Shown: in pieces, positions 35,123 through 43,580 of the stretch
Layout: every line of letters starts with the position of its first letter
How positions within the stretch are numbered: the stretch's first letter is position 1
Origin: Brevibacterium sp. S111
GTDB lineage: Bacteria > Actinomycetota > Actinomycetes > Actinomycetales > Brevibacteriaceae
NCBI RefSeq assembly: GCF_004745075.1
Contig: NZ_RHFH01000012.1
Coordinates: 1-64,000 of the forward strand
Direction of reading: 5' to 3'
DNA: 64,000 nucleotides
Program-made: the position numbers and the translations under genes
The notes under the pieces: model-generated
The model's database searches: none
Told to the model about the DNA's origin: nothing
What the model saw: only the letters and a program-made list of their open reading frames with translations

Positions 35123-35833
35123 ATGCGACTTCGCCCCCTTGCCCTTCTGTCCGCCGCTGCGCTGCTGGCCACGACGACGGCCTGCGTGTCGACTCCCGAG
35201 GAGACCCGCCCCCAGCCCCGCCCTTCGGTGAGCAAGGAGGAGGTCACGCCGATCGAGACGCCCAAGGATGCGCCGAAGGTGTCCATCGTCGACTCCTCAC
35301 CCGGCGGGGCGAAGGACACCGACCCGCTGTGGCAGGGCCTCGCCGAGGCGGCCGAGAAGAAGTCCGAGGCCTACCTCAAGGTCTACGTGCACACCGGCAA
35401 TCCCGAAGTGCCCGACTCCGGAGAGATGACCGTGACCGCCGACAGCCCAGACAGTGTCAGCGTCACCCTCGATGCGGACAGCGTCGATGACGACCTCTCC
35501 CCGTTCCTGCTCCTCCACGGCACTTTCGAGGTCGAGGAGATCGGCAACTCGGCGTTCACGCTCAAGAACGTCGACGACAAGGACATCCCCGAGCTCGATC
35601 CGAAGGGCCCGGACGACGAGAAGCGCTGCACTGCCGAGGACGCGCAGGAGCGGATCGGTCTTGCCGCGGACGACCTCGCCGAGGATCCCGGCCGCCGCGA
35701 AGAGTTCCGACAGCAGTGGGGCGGCTCACCTCGCGTGTGGTGGGGTATCCAGATGACGGCGATCAGCCTCGGGGAAGAGGGCGAAGTCGCCGGCGACTTC
35801 CTCACCGAAGCCTGCGGCGACTACCTCCAGTAA
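35123..35833 (+). CDS. Putative lipoprotein, unknown function
   Basis: 236 residues. The N-terminal signal (RLRPLALLSAAALLATTTAC) ends in a Cys at residue 21, a weak lipobox (TTAC), so lipid anchoring is probable but not certain. The mature part starts with a Pro/Glu-rich stretch and then has an alpha/beta-like domain rich in Asp and Glu. No enzymatic motif is seen. GAGGAACC precedes the start. It is monocistronic, upstream of the FAD monooxygenase by 18 bases, which may make them co-transcribed. Confidence 0.65.
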   Translation: MRLRPLALLSAAALLATTTACVSTPEETRPQPRPSVSKEEVTPIETPKDAPKVSIVDSSPGGAKDTDPLWQGLAEAAEKKSEAYLKVYVHTGNPEVPDSGEMTVTADSPDSVSVTLDADSVDDDLSPFLLLHGTFEVEEIGNSAFTLKNVDDKDIPELDPKGPDDEKRCTAEDAQERIGLAADDLAEDPGRREEFRQQWGGSPRVWWGIQMTAISLGEEGEVAGDFLTEACGDYLQ

Positions 35834-35851
35834 GACCAGTCGCGTGAGCCT

Positions 35852-37045
35852 ATGAAGATCGCCATCGTCGGAGCCGGAATCGGCGGGCTCTCTGCGGCCG
35901 TCGGGCTGCAGAGAGCCGGTGCCGAGGTGACCGTGTTCGAACGCGCTCCCGAAGTCAGGGCCGGCGGTTCGGGTCTGTCGATCTTCGCCAACGGTCTGGC
36001 GGCACTGGACGCATTGGGCCTCTCCGAGGACTTCGACGCGGTGACCGACCGCAGTGTCGAAGGTTTCGCCGCAGGTCAGCGTCGCGCCGATGGACGCTGG
36101 ATCGCCCAGGTCCCCAACGACTCCGTCGGGGCGCTGCGCATCGTCGACCGCGCCGATCTCCACCGGATCCTCTTCGGGGCTCTGGCACCGGGGACCGTCC
36201 GCACCGACGCGGCAGCGGTCGCGTCCGCGACCGACGGCACCCTGACTGTCACCGCGGGTGCGGTCGGCACGGATTCCGAGGCACAGCTTGCGGCCGAGCA
36301 GCGTTTCGACCTCATCATCGCCGCCGACGGCCTGCACAGTCGGATCCGCTCAGTCGTCGCCGGAAGAACGGTCGCACCGCGGTACTCCGGTTATTCCGCG
36401 TGGCGGGGCATCACCTCGGTGCCGGTGGATCTGGAGCGTGCCGCCGGGGAATCGGTGGGATGCGGGCGCCGCTTCGGCATCGCTCCGCTGGCCGATGGCC
36501 GCGTCTACTGGTTCGCCGTGGCGAACATGCCCCAGGATGCCGTTTTCGCCCGTGAGAAGGCGACCGTCGAGGCGATGTTCGCAGGTTGGCACCGCCCCAT
36601 CGCCGAACTCATCGAAGCCACCCCCGCCGAGGCGGTCCGTCGCACCCCGATCAGCGACCTCTCCCACCGGTTGGCTCGATTCCATCGGGGCCGGGTGGTG
36701 CTCCTCGGCGATGCCGCGCACGCGATGACGCCCGACCTCGGGCAGGGAGGCGGCCAGGCGCTCGAGGACGCGGCGACACTGACCGCGCTGCTCGCCCCGC
36801 TGGCTGAGCGCGGTGCTGCGCTGCGTGCAGAACTCGATGAGGCCCTGCACCGGTACGATGCGCTGCGCAGGCCGCGCTCACAGTCGATCGCCCGGAAGTC
36901 ACGTCTCATGGGGCATATGTTCCAGCTCGACTCCCCGCTGTTGGCACGGGTCCGCAACGCGGTGTTCTCGGTCGTTCCCTCGCGACTCATCGCCGCGCAG
37001 GCCGCGAGCGTGCAGAGATGGTCACCGCCGGCTCCGCCTCGGTGA
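35852..37045 (+). CDS. FAD-dependent monooxygenase (group A, salicylate hydroxylase-like)
   Basis: 397 residues. The N-terminal Rossmann motif IVGAGIGGLSAAVGLQRAG binds FAD, LIIAADGLHSRIRS is the conserved DG motif, and GDAAHAMTPDLGQGGGQALEDA binds the flavin ribityl part. It should use NAD(P)H and oxygen to hydroxylate or epoxidise an aromatic or isoprenoid substrate; the substrate cannot be read from sequence. Only 18 bases separate it from the lipoprotein gene and there is no other pathway gene nearby. Confidence 0.87.
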   Translation: MKIAIVGAGIGGLSAAVGLQRAGAEVTVFERAPEVRAGGSGLSIFANGLAALDALGLSEDFDAVTDRSVEGFAAGQRRADGRWIAQVPNDSVGALRIVDRADLHRILFGALAPGTVRTDAAAVASATDGTLTVTAGAVGTDSEAQLAAEQRFDLIIAADGLHSRIRSVVAGRTVAPRYSGYSAWRGITSVPVDLERAAGESVGCGRRFGIAPLADGRVYWFAVANMPQDAVFAREKATVEAMFAGWHRPIAELIEATPAEAVRRTPISDLSHRLARFHRGRVVLLGDAAHAMTPDLGQGGGQALEDAATLTALLAPLAERGAALRAELDEALHRYDALRRPRSQSIARKSRLMGHMFQLDSPLLARVRNAVFSVVPSRLIAAQAASVQRWSPPAPPR

Positions 37046-37090
37046 GTTCGCTCCCCCGCGGTGAGGAGTCCCCGCGGCCGAAACGGCACA

Positions 37091-37130
37091 GCGGTTCAGT
37101 CGGCCAGGGCGCGGTTCAGTCGGCCAGGGC
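37091..37130 (-). repeat. 20-bp tandem duplication at the end of the membrane protein gene
   Basis: GCGGTTCAGTCGGCCAGGGC occurs twice in direct succession (37091-37110 and 37111-37130) with no mismatch, plus GCGGTT of a third unit. The stop codon (complement at 37116-37118) lies in the inner copy, and the outer copy lies downstream of the gene. The period is not a multiple of three. Confidence 0.9.
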
Positions 37131-37529
37131 GCGGTTGTAGGCCTCGACGACCGGGGGCAGGAAGAAGCCCATGATCACGGCGATGGCGGTGAGCAGGCAG
37201 GCCAGGCCCAGCCACAGAGATCCGCCGATGACGCTGAAGGCGAAGACGATGACGAGCAGCTCGAACGCGATCGCCGCGGGTCGCGCCCACCGGTGCAGCC
37301 GCCACGCCCCACGTGCCGCGGCACCGACTCCGGCCGCGAAGATGAGGAACATGACGGCCAGGCCGACCAGCGATGCGGCCAGCTCACCCGCGCCGATGGC
37401 CGTGATGATGAACGACAGCGCCGAACCGACCAGGGCCAGCGCCTGAATGCCGAGGACGACGACGACCAGGGTCATCGCCCGCGGAGTCGGGACACCGTGC
37501 CCGGCAGGATCCTGTGAGCCTCCGGGCAC
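37116..37529 (-). CDS. Small membrane protein with four hydrophobic segments, unknown function
   Basis: 137 residues from GTG 37529; ATG 37475 (119 residues) is an alternative and no start has a strong ribosome binding sequence. After a short Gly/Pro-rich N-terminus there are hydrophobic stretches at about 19-37, 46-70, 80-100 and 105-125, with Arg-Trp-rich turns (RGAWRLHRWARP). I do not recognise the family; the layout resembles small actinobacterial integral membrane proteins. It is followed after 24 bases (in gene orientation upstream) by the add stop on the same strand, so it could be co-transcribed behind adenosine deaminase. Confidence 0.6.
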   Translation of the reverse strand: MPGGSQDPAGHGVPTPRAMTLVVVVLGIQALALVGSALSFIITAIGAGELAASLVGLAVMFLIFAAGVGAAARGAWRLHRWARPAAIAFELLVIVFAFSVIGGSLWLGLACLLTAIAVIMGFFLPPVVEAYNRALAD

Positions 37530-37552
37530 GGCAGACCGGTCACTGCGAGAAC

Positions 37553-38656
37553 TCAAATGTTCACCCGAGCGAATCCGGGGATGAGGATCTCGTCGAGCAT
37601 GCGCTCGCGCACATCCAGCGGCAGGAAGGCAGCGGTCACCGCGTTCACGGTGGCCCATTCGAGATCCGTCTGCGTCCATCCCGCCTCATCGACGAGCAGA
37701 CGCATCTCCCGCGACATGGACGTGCCGGACATGAGCCGGTTGTCCGGGTTGATGGTCACGGCGAAGCCGAGATCCTTCAGCCCCGTGATCGGGTGGCTGG
37801 CGATGGTGCCGCCGATGTCGGTCTGCAGGTTCGAGCTCGGGCACAGCTCCAGCGGGATCTGCTGGTCGAGGACCCACGCGGCGAGGCTGCCGAGCTGTCC
37901 CTCTCCATCGACGATCTCCATGTCCTCGACGATCCGGGCGCCGTGGCCCAGACGCTGAGCGTGGCAGATGGTGATCGCCTCGTGGATGGATTCCTTGCCT
38001 GCGGCCTCACCGGCGTGGATCGTCACGGGCACATAGGCCTGATGGAGGGCGTTGAACGCGGAGAGGTGCGCCGAGGGCGGGAAGCCGTTCTCCGGTCCGG
38101 CGATGTCGAAGCCGACGACACCGGATTCCGAGCCCTTCTCACGGTGACGGATGGCCAGTTCCGCGATCGCCAGGGAATTGTCGGCCTGACGCATAGCGGT
38201 GATGAGCTGGCCGACGCGGATGTACTTGCCCTCGGCGGCAGCTTCCGAGACACCGGCCTCGAGCCCGTCCTGGACTGCCTCGACGACGGTGTCGAGCTCC
38301 AGCCCGCCCTCGAGATGCTGTTCGGGAGCCCACCGGGCCTCGGCATAGAACACGCCGTCGGCGACCTGGTCGAGCACCCATTCCTTGGCCACGCGACGCA
38401 GATTGTCTTCGGTCTGCATCACGGCCACGGTGTGAGAGAAGGTCTCGAGGTAGCGGACGAGATCACCGGAGTTCGCGGATTCCGCGAACCATCTGCCCAG
38501 CGACTCCGCGTCGGCGGCGGGCAGGGTGTGGCCGATCTGATCGGCCAGCTCGATCATCGTCGACGGGCGCAGCCCGCCGTCGAGGTGATCGTGGAGGGAC
38601 ACTTTGGGCAGCTGCAGGATGGGGTCGTCGGAGGCGACGCCGGCGGGTACATTCAT
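37553..38656 (-). CDS. add: Adenosine deaminase
   Basis: 367 residues from ATG 38656; a GTG one codon upstream is an alternative. Zinc and catalytic motifs are in order: SLHDHLDGGLRP (two His ligands), TIHAGEAAG (third His), the catalytic Glu in the same segment, RLGHGAR, and a C-terminal NPDNRLMSGT with the fourth ligand Asp. It deaminates adenosine to inosine in purine salvage. A BMP-type nucleoside-binding lipoprotein is encoded 42 bases upstream on the same strand, which fits nucleoside uptake followed by deamination. Confidence 0.95.
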   Translation of the reverse strand: MNVPAGVASDDPILQLPKVSLHDHLDGGLRPSTMIELADQIGHTLPAADAESLGRWFAESANSGDLVRYLETFSHTVAVMQTEDNLRRVAKEWVLDQVADGVFYAEARWAPEQHLEGGLELDTVVEAVQDGLEAGVSEAAAEGKYIRVGQLITAMRQADNSLAIAELAIRHREKGSESGVVGFDIAGPENGFPPSAHLSAFNALHQAYVPVTIHAGEAAGKESIHEAITICHAQRLGHGARIVEDMEIVDGEGQLGSLAAWVLDQQIPLELCPSSNLQTDIGGTIASHPITGLKDLGFAVTINPDNRLMSGTSMSREMRLLVDEAGWTQTDLEWATVNAVTAAFLPLDVRERMLDEILIPGFARVNI

Positions 38657-38698
38657 CACCGTCTCAGCTTATCCGATGACACCGCCGTCGGCCGCTCA

Positions 38699-39844
38699 TC
38701 ATTTCTCCAGGTCGATGTCCCCGCTCTTGATCCGCTCGCGCAGGTCCGTGATGCCTCGACCGGCATCGGAGACGCGGGAGAGGAACCCGTCCTCGGCGAT
38801 GATGCGGACCCCGCCGTTGTCGAGCGTGCCCATGTAGTCCCGGTCGCCGACGCGGAAGCCGCTGATCTCCTCCGGTCCGCGCTTCGGCGCGGGGGCCACC
38901 TCGTCGGGGTTCTTGCTCTGCGGCCAGTCGGGGAACATCGTGCGCAGCCCGCGGCGGACGTTGGGTTCGATGCTCGCCACGATCGACTGCGAGAACCCAC
39001 CCGCGGTGCCGTACCACACGAGCTTCGGCAGGATCGGGCTCTTCTCGTCCTCGACCTCGGTGTCGTCGGCGGCCTCGGCCAGATCCTTGCGCTTCTCGTC
39101 CGCCGCGGTCACCGCCCCCATCGCTGCGGCCGAACCGAAGGGCACGAGGACGTCGGCGTCATCGTCGAAGGACTCATCGAAATAGTCCTCACCGGCCGTG
39201 CGGGTATCGGAGATCGATCTGCTCGCCGAGGCGGTGCTGCGATAGGACGTCACCGTCGCCGCGCCTTCGTCCTTCTCGTCGTTGTACAGATCGACCCCGG
39301 CGTCGAAGGCGCTGAGGATGGCTCCGGCCTGCGGGAACCCGTGGGAGACGACGACGCCGACCTTCCCCGTCTCCGAGGCGGTGGCCGCGGTGTACCCGGC
39401 GATGAACGCCGGCGGGACGAGGTCGAAGTCGATGCTCAGCACGTTCTTCGGCAGGTCTTCGGTGCCGCTGGAGACCCCGAGGAAGAGCTCCTTCGGATGC
39501 GCGGCGGCGAAGTCGGCGAGCTCGTCGGCACCGCCGGGTCCGATCACCGTGGTCAGTGCGCAGTCCTGCCGGTGCATCCGATCCAGGGCCGCCGAGGTGG
39601 CCGACCCTCCCGAGACCCGTTGACTCGAGGTGCCGGAGAAGACACCGGCTTCGCGGGCCAGTTCCGTCTCGGCGAGTGTGAGGGCACCGGCCGCATGATC
39701 GTCGAATCCGGCGGGAGCGGAGACGAGGCAGCCCAGCCGGGTCTCCTCGAGCGGTTCGGGAGCGGTCACGGAGCAGGCGCCGAGCGCCAGCGTGCTCACC
39801 GCACCGAGTGCGGCCAGCAGGGTGGACCGGGCTCTCATCCTCAT
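38699..39844 (-). CDS. BMP-family substrate-binding lipoprotein (purine nucleoside type)
   Basis: 381 residues. Signal peptide with lipobox LALGAC gives a lipoprotein (Cys23). The mature part has the BMP/Med periplasmic-binding fold: GCLVSAPAGFDDHA, then FAAAHPKELFLGVSSG, FIAGYTAATASETGKVGVVV and VPFGSAAAMGA. Such proteins bind nucleosides or simple sugars and normally work with an ABC permease, but no ABC genes lie beside it; only add follows. The DEKDE-rich stretch near 190 may be a flexible loop. The gene start has two ATGs four codons apart (39844 and 39838). Confidence 0.82.
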   Translation of the reverse strand: MRMRARSTLLAALGAVSTLALGACSVTAPEPLEETRLGCLVSAPAGFDDHAAGALTLAETELAREAGVFSGTSSQRVSGGSATSAALDRMHRQDCALTTVIGPGGADELADFAAAHPKELFLGVSSGTEDLPKNVLSIDFDLVPPAFIAGYTAATASETGKVGVVVSHGFPQAGAILSAFDAGVDLYNDEKDEGAATVTSYRSTASASRSISDTRTAGEDYFDESFDDDADVLVPFGSAAAMGAVTAADEKRKDLAEAADDTEVEDEKSPILPKLVWYGTAGGFSQSIVASIEPNVRRGLRTMFPDWPQSKNPDEVAPAPKRGPEEISGFRVGDRDYMGTLDNGGVRIIAEDGFLSRVSDAGRGITDLRERIKSGDIDLEK

Positions 39845-39941
39845 GAGTCCTAGATTATCGGCCGGCGGTGCGGGCAGGGTAATCAGCCGGCAGGCCCGGG
39901 CCCGCGGCGGCGGGGCCCGTGCTCAGCTGCGGCTCGGGAGA

Positions 39942-41114
39942 TCAGCGATCACGGTCGAGGACCCTGAGCGCGGTGGCGGTGAAGACGCGGGCTGCGATGG
40001 CCACCGCGCGTTCGTCGATGAGCAGATCACCCTGATGGATGTCATAGGTGATGCCGCCGGGCGTGCGGGTGCCCAGCCGGATGAGCGCGCCCGGGCAGTG
40101 GGTGAGGTACCAGGCGAAGTCCTCTCCGCCCATCGACTGCGGAGTCAGCTGCACTGCGTTCTCTCCCAGCTCACCGCGCACAGCGGATTCGATGAGTGTC
40201 ACCTGGTCTTCGGTGTTGACCACGGGAGGCACACCTCGGCGGTGCTCGAGATCGACGTCGACTCCGTACGGACCGGCGATGCGATCGACGAGTTCGGGAA
40301 GCACCTCGGCGACCTGGTTCCACCCGTCGACGTCGAGACAGCGCAGGGTCCCGCGCAGAATCCCCTCGCTGGGAACGACGTTCGCGGCATGACCGGCGCT
40401 GATCTCACCCCACACCAGAGAGATCGCGTGGCGGGGGTCGATGAGACGGCCCAGCGTCGAGGGCAGATCGGTGGCGAGCTTGCCGAGGGCGTAGACGAGG
40501 TCCTCGGTCAGGTGCGGCCGGGAGGTGTGCCCGCCGTGCCCGGAGAGACGGATGATGACGGTGTCTCCGGCAGCCGTGATCGCACCGATGCGCGAACCCA
40601 CCTTGCCGATGTCGACATTCGGATCGCAGTGGACGGCGTAGACCTCGGGCACATCATCGAGGACGCCCTGGGAGATCACGCGCAGCGCCCCGCCCGGGGT
40701 GACCTCCTCGCCCGGCTGGAAGATCAGGCGGACGCGACCGCCGAGTCCGCCGGGACGGGTCTCGTGGATGCGCTGCAGGGCGATGCCGGCGCCGATGAGG
40801 GAGGTCAGGTGCACATCGTGGCCGCAGGCGTGGGCGACACCGGGCACCGTCGAACGGAACTCCTCGTCGATGAGGTCGTCGACGGGCAGAGCGTCGATAT
40901 CGGCACGCAGCCCCACGGCCACCGGCCCCTCCCCGACCTCGCAGACGACACCGGTGCCCTCGAGTCGCCGCGGCTGGAGCCCGGCGGCTTCGAGGCGGGC
41001 GACGATCTTGTCGGTGGTCTCGAACTCTCGGAAGGACAGTTCCGGGTGGGCATGGATGTCGCGGCGGAAATCGATGAGCTCTGCACCGATGTCAGCGATT
41101 GTCGAGCTGATCAT
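39942..41114 (-). CDS. M20D-family amidohydrolase (N-acyl-amino acid / hippurate hydrolase-like)
   Basis: 390 residues. Conserved M20 features: DIDALPVDD (metal-site Asp), ACGHDVHLTSLIGAG (His and second ligand), PGEEVTPGGALRVI, and the C-terminal GGEDFAWYL. Family members remove acyl groups from amino acids or cleave indole-3-acetyl conjugates and hippurate. GAAGGACCTGAC precedes the ATG. It is monocistronic, 97 bases from the BMP lipoprotein start and on the same strand, so an operon with it is possible but not required. Confidence 0.9.
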   Translation of the reverse strand: MISSTIADIGAELIDFRRDIHAHPELSFREFETTDKIVARLEAAGLQPRRLEGTGVVCEVGEGPVAVGLRADIDALPVDDLIDEEFRSTVPGVAHACGHDVHLTSLIGAGIALQRIHETRPGGLGGRVRLIFQPGEEVTPGGALRVISQGVLDDVPEVYAVHCDPNVDIGKVGSRIGAITAAGDTVIIRLSGHGGHTSRPHLTEDLVYALGKLATDLPSTLGRLIDPRHAISLVWGEISAGHAANVVPSEGILRGTLRCLDVDGWNQVAEVLPELVDRIAGPYGVDVDLEHRRGVPPVVNTEDQVTLIESAVRGELGENAVQLTPQSMGGEDFAWYLTHCPGALIRLGTRTPGGITYDIHQGDLLIDERAVAIAARVFTATALRVLDRDR

Positions 41115-41223
41115 GTCAGGTCCTTCGTCAGCGGGAAGTTCGGGGATGGCTGGTGTCGACCATTGGAAGCAATGCTAAGCACAGACCGTCACATCTGTGC
41201 TCACTGCGACCAATTTCGACATA

Positions 41224-41265
41224 CTTCCCGCGACGGGCATCGGCCTTCCTGCGAAGGGCATCGGC
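41224..41265 (-). repeat. 21-bp tandem duplication immediately downstream of the manC stop
   Basis: Two units (41224-41244, 41245-41265) differ at two of 21 positions. In gene orientation they begin with the base after the TGA, so both copies are non-coding. Confidence 0.9.
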
Positions 41266-42375
41266 TCAGAGCAATTCGTCGAGCCCCCGCTCCCCTGCCG
41301 CGGACACGGCCTTCTTCACATCCTGAGCGTGAGAGCGGGAGGTGATGAGCAGAACGTCGTCGGTGTCGACGACGACGAGGTCTTCGAGTCCGACGATCGC
41401 CACCGTCCGCGGCCCTTCGGAGAAGACCACGCCCGAGGCATCGACTTCGAGCAGATCGGTGTTGCCGCCGATGGAGATGACCCCACGCGGTTCGCCGGGC
41501 ACGGGCTGGCGCAGTCGGGCCACGGAGTCGAAGTCGCCGACGTCGTCCCAGCCGAAGTCGCCGGGGATGACGATCACACGGCCGGCGGCAGCAGCGGGTT
41601 CGGCCACGACATAGTCGATGGCGCGCTTCTCCAGGCCCGGCCACACCTCCTCGAGCACCTCCTGATGCTCGGGGGTGTCCCAGGCCTCGGAGATCCGGGA
41701 GAGTCCGGCGAAGAGGGCGGGGTCCTCCTCGGCGAGGATCTCGAGCAGGGATTCCGCTTTGGCGATGAACATGCCGGCGTTCCACCGGTAGCGTCCGGAA
41801 TTCACGTACCGACGGGCAGTGCTCGCGGCGGGCTTCTCCGCGAACGCCAGCGCCCGACGAGCGGTGGGCGCCCCGTCGAGGCCGAGCAGATCGCCGGTCT
41901 TGATGTAGCCGTAGGCGGTCGCGGGGTTGCGGGGCATGATGCCGACGGTGACGATGTCCCCGGTCTCGGCGGCAGCCACGGCTTGGTCGATGACGAGGCG
42001 GAACTCGTCGACGTTCGTGATCGAGTGATCGGCGGAGAACGACCCGACGATCGCCGCAGGGTCTTCGCGGGCGATGAGCATGGTGGCCAGGCCGATCGCC
42101 GCGGCGGAGTCCTTGGGTGAGGGTTCGGCGACGATCTGAGTCCGTGAGATCCCGGGCAGCTGGGAGGCGACCTGGTCGAGGTGGGTCTCGCCGGTGACCA
42201 CCCAGACCTTGTCCTCACCGACCATGGGTGCCACCCGATCCCAGGTGGCCTGGATCAGGCTGCGACCGAGCCCGAGCACATCGTGGAGGAACTTCGGGTT
42301 GGCGCGACGGGACAGCGGCCAGAGGCGGGTTCCCGAACCGCCTGCGGGGATGATGGCGTGGAAATGGGTATTCAC
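41266..42375 (-). CDS. manC: Mannose-1-phosphate guanylyltransferase
   Basis: 369 residues from GTG 42375, where HFHAIIPAGGSGTRLWPLSR begins directly; an ATG at 42402 would add nine residues. Nucleotidyltransferase motifs are present: AGGSGTRLWPLSR (GTP binding), NPKFLHDVLG, GSFSADH, GYIKTGD, FAEKP, and IPGDFGWDDVGD. It makes GDP-mannose for cell-wall mannans or glycolipids. No PMI/PMM gene lies beside it. It is divergent from sdhC. Confidence 0.9.
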   Translation of the reverse strand: MNTHFHAIIPAGGSGTRLWPLSRRANPKFLHDVLGLGRSLIQATWDRVAPMVGEDKVWVVTGETHLDQVASQLPGISRTQIVAEPSPKDSAAAIGLATMLIAREDPAAIVGSFSADHSITNVDEFRLVIDQAVAAAETGDIVTVGIMPRNPATAYGYIKTGDLLGLDGAPTARRALAFAEKPAASTARRYVNSGRYRWNAGMFIAKAESLLEILAEEDPALFAGLSRISEAWDTPEHQEVLEEVWPGLEKRAIDYVVAEPAAAAGRVIVIPGDFGWDDVGDFDSVARLRQPVPGEPRGVISIGGNTDLLEVDASGVVFSEGPRTVAIVGLEDLVVVDTDDVLLITSRSHAQDVKKAVSAAGERGLDELL

Positions 42376-42742
42376 GGATTCAGTGTCCCAGAGTTCGGGC
42401 ATCGCTTCCCCGAGGTTGTCCGCCGTGTCGGAAGAGCTCAGCTGCAGTGTGGCGGTGGGGACAACCCCACCCCGGGGCCGCCTCGGTGACGGTCGGGGAC
42501 TGCGTCGACGTCAACCGCGGGGCTCGGAAGGGTCGTGCAGGTCAGGCCGGAGATCTCATCATTTAGCGCACACGACTGTGATGTAAATGAAAATCCGTGA
42601 GACGGGAAATCCCAGTTTTGAGGGAATTGCCAGGGTTGAGGTGTGATCCGGCACGCTGAGCGGTGTCTCGACTGGCACCGGAGCGGTCTTCGGCGTAGTT
42701 TCTAGACGTACACACCCCAATACTCAAGATGGAGGATGCTCC
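42376..42742. other. Intergenic region between manC and sdhC
   Basis: About 365 bases holding the divergent promoters of manC and sdhCDAB. It contains short inverted repeats (such as GGTGT...ACACC-like pairs) but no hairpin strong enough to call a riboswitch. No ORF is supported. Confidence 0.4.
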
Positions 42743-43120
42743 GTGGCCAAAGCGTCTACGGGCACTCTGTACCGAGGAAACGAAGGAATGTGGTCCTGGG
42801 TCGCGCATCGCGTCACAGGCGTCGGAATCTTCTTCTTCCTTCTGGTCCACGTGCTCGATACTGCACTCGTCCGCGTCTCGCCCGAGGCCTACAACGCAGT
42901 GATCGGAACCTACAAGACACCCGTCATGGCATTCGGTGAGATCGCCCTGGTCGCCGCAATCGCGTTCCACGCGTTCAACGGGCTGCGCGTCATTCTCGTC
43001 GATTTCTCGAAGAGTGGCCCGAAGAATCAGAAGAAGCTGTTCTGGGGAGTCATGGTCCTTTGGCTCATCATCATGATCGCCTTCATTCCTCGCCAGCTGA
43101 TGCACACTTTCGGAGGCTGA
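42743..43120 (+). CDS. sdhC: Succinate dehydrogenase cytochrome b556 subunit
   Basis: 125 residues from a GTG with GGAGG at 42731-42735. Three hydrophobic segments. MWSWVAHRVTGVGIFFFLLVHVLD has the conserved His in HRVTG, and AFHAFNGLRV has another His likely to bind heme. It anchors SdhAB in the membrane. It opens the sdhCDAB operon; sdhD begins two bases after its stop. Confidence 0.94.
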   Translation: MAKASTGTLYRGNEGMWSWVAHRVTGVGIFFFLLVHVLDTALVRVSPEAYNAVIGTYKTPVMAFGEIALVAAIAFHAFNGLRVILVDFSKSGPKNQKKLFWGVMVLWLIIMIAFIPRQLMHTFGG

Positions 43121-43121
43121 C

Positions 43122-43571
43122 ATGAGCACAACATCCATTCCGGCTCCGCGGACCGGCTACTCCCGGCACAAGTCGACGCGTTCGAAGTTCGAGATGTTCG
43201 CATGGCTGTTCATGCGCGTCTCCGGCGTCATCCTCGTGATCCTCATCTTCGGCCACCTGTTCGTCAACCTGTGGGCCGGCGACGGTGTCCAGGCCATCGA
43301 CTTCGGATTCGTCGCAGGCAAGTGGGCCAGCCCGTTCTGGCAGATCTGGGATCTGCTCATGCTGTGGCTGGCGATGCTGCACGGCACCAACGGCCTGCGC
43401 ACCATCATCATGGACTACTCCGAGAAGCCCAGCACCCGCATGGCTCTGCAGGTGATCCTCTACATCGCCTCGATCATCGTCATCGTGCTCGGCACGCTCG
43501 TCATCTTCACGTTCGATCCCTGCCCGGCCGGAGCGGACCCCTCGGTCCTGGCTGAGTTCTGCAAGGCCTAA
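43122..43571 (+). CDS. sdhD: Succinate dehydrogenase membrane anchor subunit
   Basis: 149 residues with three hydrophobic segments and a hydrophilic N-terminus. FAWLFMRVSGVILVILIFGHLFVN and MLHGTNGLRTIIMDYSEKP carry His residues expected for heme/quinone sites. The C-terminus ends with a Cys/Pro-rich tail (DPCPAGADPS). It lies between sdhC and sdhA. Confidence 0.92.
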   Translation: MSTTSIPAPRTGYSRHKSTRSKFEMFAWLFMRVSGVILVILIFGHLFVNLWAGDGVQAIDFGFVAGKWASPFWQIWDLLMLWLAMLHGTNGLRTIIMDYSEKPSTRMALQVILYIASIIVIVLGTLVIFTFDPCPAGADPSVLAEFCKA

Positions 43572-43580
43572 AGGAGAAAC

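Noticed and set aside
42376-42742. A riboswitch upstream of sdhC
   Set aside because: Only weak inverted repeats; no conserved riboswitch core recognised.
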